DNA from: Bathymodiolus brooksi
Lineage: Eukaryota; Mollusca; Bivalvia; Mytilida; Modiolidae
Assembly (NCBI GenBank): GCA_963680875.1
Contig: OY804582.1
Coordinates: forward strand, 54,516,646-54,580,645
DNA: 64,000 nt
Direction of reading: 5' to 3'
Numbering within the stretch: the first letter of the stretch is position 1; every line of letters starts with the position of its first letter. Both the position numbers and the translations under genes were made by a program. The notes under the pieces were generated by a model, which did no database searches, was not told the origin of the DNA, and saw only the letters and a list, made by a program, of their open reading frames with translations. Positions 12,508 through 25,105 of this stretch are shown one piece after another.

Positions 12508-12780
12508 GATATTTAGGTACTCGAAGCACAAAATAGGAGATACAGAACAGATACAATTGGATTGTGAGGTTGAATGGGTAATTAAAAAGACATGCAACAT
12601 ACATTGCCACAACAAAATAGTCGAGAGTCAGAATACAAGACGAAATCAAAAACAACAAAATCTTTGAGATAAATATTTGGGTACTCGAATACAAAATATA
12701 AGAGACAGAACAGATACGACTGGAATGTGAAGTTGAATGGGTAATTAAAAAGACATACAGCATACATTGCAACATCAACA
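12508..12780. repeat. Imperfect tandem duplication, ~162 bp period
   Basis: Blocks 12508-12617 and 12670-12776 share 'ggtactcgaa', 'agacagaacagatac', 'gttgaatgggtaattaaaaa' and 'gacat.ca.catacattgc'. The spacer between them is not duplicated. Overlapping minus-strand open frames here are by-products. Confidence 0.8.
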
Positions 12781-13309
12781 AGAAGAGCTATACCCACAAT
12801 ATATCGTTTGTTAAATATTTTATATTTTCAGCAGTACATAAACGTATGGGGAAAATATAACTATACAAAATTAATTATTTAAAATAGGAATATTTTTTCA
12901 TGATCAATCCATATGTTTTAATGGCAAGTTATATTATAGCATAAAATAATCCTTCACCCTTTATTCAGTTCGTCGAAATAAATTTGTCATAATACATTTA
13001 CATAAAACGCAATGTTCTTTTCAGACAGTATTAGGATATAGGATCTGTTAAAAACTGCCACAATTTGCCTGGCGCTATAACGGATTGTTGTCGCTAATAA
13101 TATAAATAATTAATTAAGTCTAAAATGAAATTACACCTTTCATATACCCACAAGTATAAGTTTGAAAGCAACATCATTTATAGAGTAACACGTCAATATG
13201 AGGAGACGTTGATCTGAAGCTTTTGTTGGAAGCTGCAAACATTTCCTTCGTTTTGCTTAAAAACTGAAATGCATTAGATCATTTTTCAAAATGTGTCACG
13301 TTTTCACCA

Positions 13310-13340
13310 TTCATTTTTTTTTTTTTTTTTTTTTTTTTAC
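13310..13340. repeat. Poly-T tract
   Basis: About 26 consecutive T, possibly the tail of a retroposed insertion. No linked element is identified. Confidence 0.7.
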
Positions 13341-13382
13341 TTATTCATTAATATATTTATTTTTATTTATTTATCTATTTAT

Positions 13383-13432
13383 TGACGATATTACTGAAAT
13401 GCTGTTGAAAGTGGCATTAAACAACATAACCC
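13383..13432 (+). mobile_element. SINE family S, 3' end fragment beside the (TTTA)n run
   Basis: 'ttactgaaatgctgttgaaa' and 'gtggcattaaacaacataac' match the 3' end of family S (compare 46899-46945). The fragment borders the tetranucleotide run, so the microsatellite may have grown from the SINE tail. Confidence 0.6.
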
Positions 13433-13435
13433 TAT

Positions 13436-13518
<83 letters not shown>

Positions 13519-13522
13519 TTTT
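13433..13522. repeat. (TTTA)n microsatellite
   Basis: Uninterrupted TTTA/ATTT repeat of about 88 bp. A 93-codon hydrophobic open frame across it is low complexity. Confidence 0.95.
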
Positions 13523-13643
13523 TGACTTTCGTATACAGCTTTTATTGTTATTTCTTTTTTGTTATAAGTTAAAATGTCATTTTACTCTCATCATAATAAC
13601 CCTTCCATTCGCCTTATTTAATGAAATGTACAACTAATTACCA

Positions 13644-14487
13644 GGGACCGTGTTAACAAAGGTGCTTTAGGACTAAGACTATACCTATATGTTGTATGAC
13701 ATTGATTAATAAAGAATTGAATTGAAGTGTCTTAGGATGGTCTTATGACATATCTTTGTCCTAAGTCGGGTTAATGAAAGTGTCCTAAATTGCGATATGT
13801 CCTAAAATTTATCCTATAGTTAGGACACCAAAATAGGTGTCCTAAGAGTGTTTTTGGATAAATTCGGACTTCCTTTTCTGCTCATTTTGGTACAGAAGTA
13901 CAGAATGTATTACACGGAACAGTTACGTGCAAAATAATGGACAGACAAAGTTTTACTTTCAATTTATAAAAAAAATCTGTACGTTTTTATCCTTTAACCC
14001 TTTTGAATAACTGATGATGTGACACGTTGACATCTTGAAAACAGCTTACTTGGCAAAAAGTTTAATGTAAAGTACATGTATTGATTAAAATTTACCATCA
14101 CTTTCATTGATATTATTTTATTAAATTATTATCAGATTTTATTAGGTTTATATACATTATTTATCTAAAAATCACAATTAAATCAATGTAATATATAAAT
14201 AAAATAAAATTTAATCTTATTAGTTTATTTTTTATGTGAACTTTTGCGTAACACATTAATGTTTGTAGCATTTATATTTATATTATTCTTTCTTTACACA
14301 AATCAACTCGTATTCATATTTACGATTATGTCTAGGACATCCTAAACGAAGATAGTGCTAAGACAGCTTTGATATACAATCTCAGACATGTCCTAAGATG
14401 GTTCTATCAGTTTCTTAAAATATGTCCTAAGACATGTCGTAGGACATATCTTAGGATACTTTCATTAACACGGCCCCAGAGCTCTGA
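13644..14487. mobile_element. TIR/foldback-type non-autonomous element with 10 bp flanking direct repeats
   Basis: The left end 'gggaccgtgttaacaaaggt' is an imperfect inverted match to the right end 'actttcattaacacggcccc'. Both flanks carry 'ctaattacca' (13634-13643 and 14488-14497), as expected of a target-site duplication. Inside, the motif cttaggac/gtcctaag recurs many times in both orientations, so the arms could fold. No transposase frame is present. A related element seems to occupy about 29.2-30.3 kb. Confidence 0.6.
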
Positions 14488-14982
14488 CTAATTACCATGA
14501 AACTAGCTAGGGCAACAAACGGGACAATTAAAAAAGGTGAGTAAACCAAGGTGTATATAGATGAAAATGAAAATCGAATAATTGGCATGTGATTGTGAAG
14601 ATACTTTTAAAAATTCGAGTTTTATTTTGCAATTCGAATTTGTGTTCAAGTCGAATACCACGTGTCCAAGTCAGAAGTGATTTCGATGATTTACCGAACA
14701 CCAAAACTTAAAAGTGTCAGGTCGGGTGTTCCGTATTGACGTCATATAGTATTAAATGCAATATCATTACCATACATTTCAGTTATTCACTCGAAATGGT
14801 TAATTGAATTAAGGCGGGTTGTATATTTTTTTCTAAATGGACAATTCCAACACAGTACCAGAAATGTGTATTGTTATGTGGTTGATATTTCATCTACAGA
14901 TACATGTTAACATTATTTTAATGGCTGATGATTTCAAATTTTACTTTTTATACAGAATATATCATGCTTCACAAATGTTATG

Positions 14983-15350
14983 GGACCGTCGTGATCATGA
15001 TTGTATGATCGGTATCCCTTCTGATGGTCTTACATTTAAAGACCAACATGGTACTATATTGATCACTCTTTTTCATTTTCTATATTTATTGTTTTGATGT
15101 CGAGGCAGTCTTTGTAGTGATCGTTTAGTAATTGGATTTACAACTACCTGTGCAGTCAGTGCCTATCAACACTAAGGTTGTGAGTTCGAATCTCGTTCAT
15201 GGTGAGGTGTACTCGATACAGCACTATGTGATAAGGTTTGTCATTGACTTGGGACTGGTTGGTTGTTTTCTCCGGATACTCTGGTTTCCTCCACCAATAA
15301 AACTGACCTCCACGATATAACTGAAATATTCTTGAAAGTGTCGTTAAACA
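14983..15350 (+). mobile_element. SINE family S with a ~106 bp nested insertion
   Basis: The SINE head 'gggaccgtcgtgatcatgat' lies at 14983. The SINE resumes at about 15124 with 'ttggatttacaactacctgt', 'gagttcgaatctcg' (B-box-like), 'tactcgataca', 'ggtttcctccaccaataaaa' and 'aactgaaatattcttgaaag'. The block between, 15012-15117, matches the reverse complement of the 66 bp repeat unit at 28.9 kb and its flank. It is bordered by 'tgatcg' on both sides (15006-15011 and 15118-15123), a candidate target duplication. Confidence 0.6.
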
Positions 15351-15699
15351 TCATTTCCATCAAATTTCAATAATGATTTAAATGTTTTTTTCTCGGGTTC
15401 ATTTTCTTTGTCCTATTTACAAATTTACACTTTTGCTAACACAATTATTCGCTGACGAATTATTTCAGAAGTACTATCATCATTGAGGAAATTGTAATCA
15501 CAAGAATGTTTAAACTCATTATTGTTTGTCCTTGAAATTGGTGCAATGAGCTGAATTGAAAAGATTGAGTAGTATTCATAATCGTAATAAAATAAAACAG
15601 ATTAACAAGTTTAGTGGGAAACTGAGAAAAAAGATTTCTTGGTTGATAAGAAGGCATTTATATTTTGTAAGCTTAACACGGCGACACAGGAAAATATGA
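15351..15699. other. Gene-free spacer
   Basis: No recognisable gene or repeat family. Confidence 0.35.
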
Positions 15700-15702
15700 T
15701 TT

Positions 15703-15785
15703 ACTGCAAGAAGAGTTTGAAGATACCAAAGGGGTAATCAGAATCCGTAAATCGAAGAGGAACATACAACACTATAGCTAAAATG
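15703..15785 (+). mobile_element. Dispersed element R fragment (A-B)
   Basis: 'tttgaagataccaaaggggt', 'aatcagaatccgtaaatcg' and a worn B segment. Confidence 0.65.
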
Positions 15786-15894
15786 TAACAAAGGATCCAA
15801 ATACATTTTTTAATGACGTAAATGTTTAAGCTGGTTACAACGATTGTTGTATTGGTCGTTAATATCGCTAACAACATTATTCAGATATTGACTT

Positions 15895-16375
15895 TTGACC
15901 TGTGGGCATGGAAGTGCCCATTTTTATCGTGTGAATTAAGACAATTCACATTTTTGCATATATTTTCTTCTATCTCATAAACCATTTTAGCCTTTCCACG
16001 TTTTCAAAAAGTTGTTGTAGATGTGCCTGTACCATGTCAGGAATTTTATATTGAAATTTGGAATTAGTCCAACAGTATGAAATTTTTATTTTTTTATATA
16101 ATTTCATATGTTTTATGTTATTGCTCCAGGTGATATATAAATATATATATATATATCAAATCTCTTGTTGATTTTACAAAGAAAATACTATATTCCATTT
16201 TCCAGACTTTTCAGCTGCACAGACAGCTACAACGTCTAGAAGATGTAATAAACTATTTATATATATATATATATTACATCAAAGCTAATGACCATGATTA
16301 ATTATTGATAATGTAGTCTAACATGATCATCAAAAATATAAATTCATTTAAGTGATACCTTCATTCATGAGTTAA
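15895..16375. other. Diverged repeat fragment and AT-rich inverted segment
   Basis: 'gtgcctgtaccatgtcagga' near 16024 recurs as 'atgcctgtaccaagtcaggg' near 40595, so it belongs to a dispersed repeat also remembered from mussel genomes. Two (AT)n runs at 16139-16157 and 16257-16275 lie in inverted context (tatatcaaatc and ttacatcaaag flanks) and could form a long AT stem. No coding sequence. Confidence 0.45.
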
Positions 16376-16500
16376 TGTGTAAGGAAAGTTTGAAGATAAC
16401 AAAGAGGTAATCAGAGGTCGTGATTCACAGAAGGACAAATAATACAATGTTCAAAAGAAAAAGCAGAACAAGACAAACAATGATCTACAAAGCACTACAC
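16376..16500 (+). mobile_element. Dispersed element R, segments A-B-C, host of the 62 bp array
   Basis: 'gtttgaagataacaaagagg' (A), 'gaaggacaaataatacaatg' (B) and 'caatgatctacaaagcacta' (C) occur in order. Segment C then runs directly into the array unit. Confidence 0.75.
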
Positions 16501-19500
16501 AGAAAACTAAAGTCAGGAGGGCCATTCATGAATACAGTTTCAGTAATCAGCTAAGCACTACACAGAAAACTAAAAACAGGGAGCCATTCATGAATACAGT
16601 TTCAGTAATCAGCAAAGCACTACACAGAAAACTAAAGTCAGGAGGGCCATTCATGAATACAGTTTCAGTAATCAGCAAAGACCACTACACAGAAAACTAA
16701 AAACATGGAGCCATTCATGAATACAGTTTCAGTAATCAGCAAAGCACTACACAGAAAACTAAAAACATGGAGCCATTCATGAATACAGTTTCAGTAATCA
16801 GCAAAGCACTACACAGAAAACTAAAGTCAGGAGGGCCATTCATGAATACAGTTTCAGTAATCGTCAAAGCACTACACAGAAAACTAAAGTCAGGAGGGCC
16901 ATTCATGAATACAGTTTCAGTAATTAGCAAAGCACTACACAGAAAACTAAAAGCATGGAGCCATTCATGAATACAGTTTCAGTAATCAGCTAAGCACTAC
17001 ACAGAAAACTAAAAACATGGAGCCATTCATGAATACAGTTTCAGTAATCAGCAAAGCACTACACAGAAAACTAAAAACATGGAGCCATTCATGAATACAG
17101 TTTCAGTAATCAGCAAAGCATTACACAGAAAACTAAAAACATGGAGCCATTCATGAATACAGTTTCAGTAATCAGCAAAGCACTACACAGAAAACTAAAG
17201 TCAGGAGGGCCATTCATGAATACAGTTTCAGTAATCAGCAAAGACCACTACACAGAAAACTAAAAACATGGAGCCATTCATGAATACAGTTTCAGTAATC
17301 AGCAAAGCACTACACAGAAAACTAAAAACATGGAGCCATTCATGAATACAGTTTCAGTAATCAGCAAAGCATTACACAGAAAACTAAAAACATGGAGCCA
17401 TTCATGAATACAGTTTCGGTAATCAGCAAAGCACTACACAGAAAACTAAAGTCAGGAGGGCCATTCATGAATACAGTTTCAGTAATCAGCAAAGCACTAC
17501 ACAGAAAACTAAAAGCATGGAGCCATTCATGAATACAGTTTCAGTAATCAGCTAAGCACTACACAGAAAACTAAAAACATGGAGCCATTCATGAATACAG
17601 TTTCAGTAATCAGCAAAGCACTACACAGAAAACTAAAGTCAGGAGGGCCATTCATGAATACAGTTTCAGTAATCAGCAAAGCATTACACAGAAAACTAAA
17701 AACATGGAGCCATTCATGAATACAGTTTCGGTAATCAGCAAAGCACTACACAGAAAACTAAAGTCAGGAGGGCCATTCATGAATACAGTTTCAGTAATCA
17801 GCAAAGCACTACACAGAAAACTAAAAGCATGGAGCCATTCATGAATACAGTTTCAGTAATCAGCTAAGCACTACACAGAAAACTAAAAACATGGAGCCAT
17901 TCATGAATACAGTTTCAGTAATCAGCAAAGCACTACACAGAAAACTAAAGTCAGGAGGGCCATTCATGAATACAGTTTCAGTAATCAGCAAAGCACTACA
18001 CAGAAAACTAAAAACATGGAGCCATTCATGAATACAGTTTCAGTAATCAGCAAAGCACTACACAGAAAACTAAAAACATGGAGCCATTCATGAATACAGT
18101 TTCAGTAATCAGCAAAGCACTACACAGAAAACTAAAAACATGGAGCCATTCATGAATACAGTTTCAGTAATCAGCAAAGCACTACACAGAAAACTAAAAA
18201 CATGGAGCCATTCATGAATACAGTTTCAGTAATCAGCAAAGCACTACACAGAAAACTAAAAACATGGAGCCATTCATGAATACAGTTTCAGTAATCAGCA
18301 AAGCACTACACAGAAAACTAAAAACAGGGAGCCATTCATGAATACATTTTCAATAATCAGCAAAGCACTACACAGAAAACTAAAAACAGGGTGCCATTCA
18401 TGAATACAGTTTCAGTAATCAGCAAAGCACTACACAGAAAGCTAAAAACAGGGAGCCATTCATGAATACAGTTTCAGTAATCAGCAAAGCACTACACAGA
18501 AAACTAAAAACAGAGGGCCATTCATGAATACATTTTCAGTAATCAGCAAAGCACTACACAGAAAACTAAAAACAGGGAGCCATTCATGAATACAGTTTCA
18601 GTAATCAGCAAAGCACTACACAGAAAACTAAAAACAGGGAGCCATTCATGAATACAGTTTCAGTAATCAGCAAAGCACTACACAGAAAACTAAAAACAGG
18701 GAGCCATTCATGAATACATGTTCAGTAATCAGCAAAGCACTACACAGAAAACTAAAAACAGGGTGCCATTCATGAATACAGTTTCAGTAATCAGCAAAGC
18801 ACTACACAGAAAGCTAAAAACAGGGAGGCATTCATGAATACAGTTTCAGTAATCAGCAAAGCACTACACAGAAAAATTAAAACAGCGTGCCATTCATGAA
18901 TACAGTTTCAGTAATCAGTAAAGCACTACACAGAAAACTAAGAACAGGGGGGGTCATTCATGAATACAGTTTCAGTAATCAGCAAAGCACTACACAGAAA
19001 ACTAAAAACAGGGTGTCATTAATGAATACAGTTTCAGTAATCAGTAAAGCATTACACAGAAAACTAAAAACAGGGTGCCATCCATGAATACAGTTTCAGT
19101 AATCAGCAAAGCACTACACAGAAAACTAAAAACAGGGTACCATTCATGAATACAGTTTCAGTAATCAGCAAAGCACTACACAGAAAACTAAAAACAGGGT
19201 GTCATTCATGAATACAGATTCAGTAATCAGCAAAGCACTACACAGAAAACTAAAAACAGGGAGCCATTCATGAATACAGTTTCAGTAATTAGCAAAGCAC
19301 TACACAGAAAACTAAAAACAGGGAGCCATTCATGAATACATTTTCAGTAATCAGCAAAGCACTACACAGAAAACTAAAAATAGGTTGCCATTCATGAATA
19401 CAGTTTCAGTAATCAGCAAAGCACTACACAGAAAACTAAAAACAGGGAGCCATTCATGAATACAGTTTCAGTAATCAGCAAAGCACTACACAGAAAACTA

Positions 19501-22500
19501 AAAACAGGGGGCCATTCATGAATACATTTTCAGTAATCAGCAAAGCACTACACAGAAAACTAAAAACAGGGTGCCATTCATGAATACAGTTTCAGTAATC
19601 AGCAAAGCACTACACAGAAAGCTAAAAACAGGGAGGCATTCATGAATACAGTTTCAGTAATCAGCAAAGCACTACACAGAAAAATTAAAACAGGGTGCCA
19701 TTCATGAATACAGTTTCAGTAATCAGTAAAGCACTACACAGAAAACTAAGAACAGGGGGGTCATTCATGAATACAGTTTCAGTAATCAGCAAAGCACTAC
19801 ACAGAAAACTAAAAACAGGGTGTCATTAATGAATACAGTTTCAGTAATCAGTAAAGCATTGCACAGAAAACTAAAAACAGGGTGCCATTCATGAATACAG
19901 TTTCAGTAATCAGCAAAGCACTACACAGAAAACTAAAAACAGGGTGCCATTCATGATTACAGTTTCAGTAATCAACAAAGCACTACACAGAAAGCTAAAA
20001 ACAGGGTGTCATTCATGAATACAGTTTCAGTAATCAGCAAAGCACTACACAGAAAACTAAAAACAGGGTGCCATTCATGAATACAGATTCAGTAATCAGC
20101 AAAGCACTACACAGAAAGTAAAAAACAGGGTGTCATTCATGAATACAGTTTCAGTAATCAGTAAAGCACTACACAGAAAACTAAAAACAGGGTGTCATTC
20201 ATGAATACAGTTTCAGTAATTAGCAAAGCACTACACAGAAAACTAAAAACAGGGTGCCATTCATGAATACAGTTTCAGTAATCAGCAAAGCACTACACAG
20301 AAAACTAAAAACAGGGTGTCCTTCATGAATACAGATTCAGTAATCAGCAAAGCACTACACAGAAAGCTAAAAACAGGGTGTCATTCATGAATACAGTTTC
20401 AGTAATCAGCAAAGCACTACACAGAAAACTAAGAACAGGGGGGCACTCATGAATACAGTTTCAGTAATCAGCAAAGCACTACACAGAAAACTAAAAATAG
20501 GGGGCCATTCATGAATACAGTTTCAGTAATCAGCAAAGCACTACACAGAAAACTAAAATCAGGGGGCCATTCATAAATACAGTTTCAGTAATCAGCAAAG
20601 CACTACACAGAAAACTAAAAACAGGGTGCCATTAATGAATACAGTTTCAGTAATCAGTAAAGCACTACACAGAAAACTAAAAACAGGGGGACCATTCATG
20701 AATACAGTTTCAGTAATCAGCAAAGCACTACACAGAAAACTAAAAACAGGGTGCCATTCATGAATACAGTTTCAGTAATCAGCAAAGCACTACACAGAAA
20801 ACTAAAAACAGGGTGTCATTCAAGAATACAGATTCAGTAATCAGCAAAACACTACACAGAAAACTTAAAACAGGGTGTCATTCATGAATACAGTTTCAGT
20901 AATCAGCAAAGCACTACACAGAAAACTAAAAACAGGGTGTCATTCATGAATACAGTTTCAGTAATCAGCAAAGCACTACACAGAAAACTAAAAACAGGGT
21001 GTCATTCATGAATACAGATTCAGTAATCAGCAAAGCACTACACAGAAAGCTAAAAACAGGGTGTCATTCATGAATACAGATTCAGTAATCAGCAAAGCAC
21101 TACTCAGAAAGTTAAAAACAGGGTGTCATTCATGAATACAGTTTCAGTAATCAGCAAAGCACTACACAGAAAACTAAAAACAGGGTGTCATTCATGAATA
21201 CAGATTCAGTAATCAGCAAAGCACTACTCAGAAAGTTAAAAACAGGGTGTCATTCATGAATACTTTTTCAGTAATCAGTAAAGCACTACACAGAAAACTA
21301 AAAACAGGGTGTCATTCATGAATACAGTTTCAGTAATCAGCAAAGCACTACACAGAAAACTAAAAACAGGGTGTCATTCATGAATACAGATTCAGTAATC
21401 AGCAAAGCACTACACAGAAAGCTAAAAACAGGGTGTCATTCATGAATACAGATTCAGTAATCAGCAAAGCACTACTCAGAAAGTTAAAAACAGGGTGTCA
21501 TTCATGAATACAGTTTCAGTAATCAGTAAAGCACTACACAGAAAACTAAAAACAGGGTGTCATTCATGAATACAGTTTCAGTAATCAGCAAAGCACTACA
21601 CAGAAAACTAAAAACACAGTGCCATTCATGAATACAGTTTCAGTAATCAGCAAAGCACTACACAGAAAACTAAAAACAGGGTGTCATTCATGAATACAGA
21701 TTCAGTAATCAGCAAAGCACTACACAGAAAGCTAAAAACAGGGTGTCATTCATGAATACAGTTTCAGTAATCAGTAAAGCACTACACAGAAAACTAAGAA
21801 CTGGGGGGGGGGGGCATTCATGAATACAGTTTCAGTAATCAGTAAAGCACTACACAGAAAACTAAAAATAGGGGGCCATTCATGAATACAGTTTCAGTAA
21901 TCAGCAAAGCACTACACAGAAAACTAAAAACAGGGGGGCCATTCATGAATACAGTTTCAGTAATCAGTAAAGCACTACACAGAAAACTAAAATCAGGGGG
22001 CCATTCATAAATACAGTTTCAGTAATCAGCAAAGCACTACACAGAAAACTAAAAACAGGGTGCCATTCATGAATACAGTTTCAGTAATCAGTAAAGCACT
22101 ACACAGAAAACTAAAAACAGGGGGGCCATTCATGAATACAGTTTCAGTAATCAGCAAAGCACTACACAGAAAACTAAAAACAGGGTGTCATTCATGAATA
22201 CAGATTCAGTAATCAGCAAAGCACTACACAGAAAGCTAAAAACAGGGTGTCATTCATGAATACAGATTCAGTAATCAGCAAAGCACTACTCAGAAAGTTA
22301 AAAACAGGGTGTCATTCATGAATACAGTTTCAGTAATCAGCAAAGCACTACACAGAAAACTAAAAACAGGGTGTCATTCATGAATACAGATTCAGTAATC
22401 AGCAAAGCACTACTCAGAAAGTTAAAAACAGGGTGTCATTCATGAATACATTTTCAGTAATCAGTAAAGCACTACACAGAAAACTAAAAACAGGGTGTCA

Positions 22501-23894
22501 TTCATGAATACAGTTTCAGTAATCAGCAAAGCACTACACAGAAAACTAAAAACAGGGTGTCATTCATGAATACAGATTCAGTAATCAGCAAAGCACTACA
22601 CAGAAAGCTAAAAACAGGGTGTCATTCATGAATACAGATTCAGTAATCAGCAAAGCACTACTCAGAAAGTTAAAAACAGGGTGTCATTCATGAATACAGT
22701 TTCAGTAATCAGTAAAGCACTACACAGAAAACTAAAAACAGGGTGTCATTCATGAATACAGTTTCAGTAATCAGCAAAGCACTACACAGAAAACTAAAAA
22801 CACAGTGCCATTCATGAATACAGTTTCAGTAATCAGCAAAGCACTACACAGAAAACTAAAAACAGGGTGTCATTCATGAATACAGATTCAGTAATCAGCA
22901 AAGCACTACACAGAAAGCTAAAAACAGGGTGTCATTCATGAATACAGTTTCAGTAATCAGTAAAGCACTACACAGAAAACTAAGAACTGGGGGGGGGGGC
23001 ATTCATGAATACAGTTTCAGTAATCAGTAAAGCACTACACAGAAAACTAAAAATAGGGGGCCATTCATGAATACAGTTTCAGTAATCAGCAAAGCACTAC
23101 ACAGAAAACTAAAAACAGGGGGGCCATTCATGAATACAGTTTCAGTAATCAGTAAAGCACTGCACAGAAAACTAAAATCAGGGGGCCATTCATAAATACA
23201 GTTTCAGTAATCAGCAAAGCACTACACAGAAAACTAAAAACAGGGTGCCATTCATGAATACAGTTTCAGTAATCAGTAAAGCACTACACAGAAAACTAAA
23301 AACAGGGGGCCATTCATGAATACAGTTTCAGTAATCAGCAAAGCACTACACAGAAAACTAAAATCGGGGGGGGGGGGGGGGGGGCATTCATAAATACAGT
23401 TTCAGTAATCAGCAAAGCACTACACAGAAAACAGGGTGCCATTCATGCATACAGTTTCAGTAATCAGCAAAGCACTACACAGAAAACTAAAAACAGGGAG
23501 CCATTCATGAATACAGTTTCAGTAATCAGCAAAGCACTACACAGAAAACTAAAACCAGGGTGCCATTCATGAATACAGTTTCAGTAATCAGCAAAGCACT
23601 ACACAGAAAACTAAAAACAGGGGGCCATTCATGAATACAGTTTCAGTAATCAGCAAAACACTACACAGAAAACTAAAATCGGGGGGGCATTCATAAATAC
23701 AGTTTCAGTAATCAGCAAAGCACTACACAGAAATCAGGGTGCCATTCATGCATACAGTTTCAGTAATCAGCAAAACACTACACAGAAAACTAAAATCAGG
23801 GTGCCATTCATGAATACAGTTTCAGTAATCAGCAAAACACTACACAGAAAACTAAAATCAGGCTGCCATTCATGAATACAGTTTCAGTAATCAG
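16486..23894. repeat. 62 bp minisatellite, ~119 copies, seeded by segment C of element R
   Basis: The unit is 'ttcatgaatacagtttcagt', 'aatcagcaaagcactacaca', 'gaaaactaaaaacagggtgt' plus 'ca'. The part 'gcactacacagaaaactaaa' is segment C of element R; the other part (ttcatgaatacag...) is absent from ordinary R copies. Domains differ along the array: 'catggagcc' and 'tcaggagggcc' types at the left, 'cagggagcc' centrally, 'cagggtgtc' at the right. Higher-order copies show at 808 bp (18.87/19.68 kb landmarks) and 1186 bp (21.6-21.8/22.8-23.0 kb). Homopolymer G runs grow inside units near 21.8, 22.99 and 23.37 kb. Short open frames inside are artefacts. Confidence 0.95.
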
Positions 23895-23904
23895 GTATAT
23901 AACA

Positions 23905-24030
23905 TTTATTTGGTCCCTAAGTCATTTGAATTATTTTGTCTCTCCAATCTTTTGATTATGAGCCTACATCATTAATGTTATTCAAGAAATGAGTCGTGAG
24001 CATTAAATTAGATATCTACCTTTTTATTGC
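23905..24030 (+). mobile_element. Family H repeat, partial copy
   Basis: 'tctccaatcttttgattatg', 'gttattcaagaaatgagtcg' and 'agatatctacctttttatt' follow family order. It abuts the end of the 62 bp array. The hammerhead-like core is worn (acatcattaatg for CTGATGAAGG). Confidence 0.65.
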
Positions 24031-24340
24031 ATCATTTTTAAAGAATTTTTCGAGAGGCTTAGATTTTAATCATTGTGTGTTTTGCAACAAACAATTCGTA
24101 AGAAATAATTGCTTAATTAATATTGAAAACCATTGGTTACTACTGCGGACTATAAAGCGTAGATTGTTCTTCTCAGAATTATACACAATGTATTTGTATT
24201 CATAAATAGATAAAGGGAAAATACAGTTGTTGAGGACCACTGTACAAAACATCAATCGAAATTAGAAAACAATAAAAGTGAAGAAGAAGAAAAAAGAAAG
24301 TGGGACATTTACGAAAATAAATGAATCCCAAGATATTTTC
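24031..24340. other. Gene-free spacer
   Basis: Interrupts a family H copy whose middle part resumes at about 24345. No gene recognised. Confidence 0.35.
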
Positions 24341-24344
24341 TATC

Positions 24345-24474
24345 GCTATCACTGGATCAATACCTCAGTTGGTGGACTATTAGTCCTCTTGTTTGTATCA
24401 TCCGCCCAGTAGTCATTGTTTCGGCACTGATATGATTTACATGATATATATTTATCATCGAAATTAACAGTTAC
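24345..24474 (+). mobile_element. Family H middle segment
   Basis: 'ggtggactattagtcctctt', 'gtatcatccgcccagtagtc' and 'cgaaattaacagttactaag' match the segments near 27.97 and 40.37 kb. In those copies this segment lies between successive H ends. Confidence 0.6.
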
Positions 24475-25105
24475 TAAGAAAAGTTGGAAGATACCAAAGA
24501 GGTAATCAGAAGATACCAAAGAGGTAATCAGAAGATACCAAAGAGGTAATCAGAAGATACCAAAGAGGTAATCAGAAGATACCAAAGAGGTAATCAGAAG
24601 ATACCAAAGAGGTAATCAGAAGATACCAAAGAGGTAATCAGAAGATACCAAAGGAGTAATCAGAAGATACCAAAGGGGTAATCAGAAGATACCAAAGAGG
24701 TAATCAGAAGATACCAAAGAGGTAATCAGAAGATACCAAAGGGGTAACCAGAAGATACCAAAGAGGTAATCAGAAGATACCAAAGAGGTAATCAGAAGAT
24801 ACCAAAGAGGTAATCAGAAGATACCAAAGAGGTAATCAGAAGAAACCAAAGAGGTAATCAGAAGATACCAAAGAGGTAATCAGAAGAAACCAAAGAGGTA
24901 ATCAGAAGATATCAAAGAGGTAATCAGAAGATACCAAAGTGGTAATCAGAAACTGCAAGTCGAAGAAGGACAGACGATGCAATGGTCAAAAGAAAAAAAA
25001 AGGAGAAAAGGACAAAGAATGGTCTACAAAATACAACACAGAAAATCAAAGATAATATTGAGCAACACGAACCCCACTAAAAACTGGGGCTGGACCCAGA
25101 TGATG
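24475..25105 (+). mobile_element. Dispersed element R, full order with segment A expanded
   Basis: Starts 'agaaaagttggaagatacc'. Segment A is repeated in place (24489-24949). It continues with 'gtcgaagaaggacagacgat' (B), 'atggtctacaaaatacaaca' (C) and 'cgaaccccactaaaaactgg' (D). It shows directly that an array can grow inside a single element while both flanks stay intact. A 100-codon open frame at 24977-25279 is incidental. Confidence 0.8.
24489..24949. repeat. 21 bp minisatellite, ~22 copies, amplified segment A of element R
   Basis: The unit is agataccaaag joined to aggtaatcag. The variants are ggggtaat, ggagtaat and agaaacc. It lies inside the R copy at 24475-25105. Confidence 0.95.

Noticed and set aside
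16486..24949. CRISPR arrays
   Set aside because: Units are direct head-to-tail repeats with no unique spacers, in a eukaryotic genome, and there are no cas genes.
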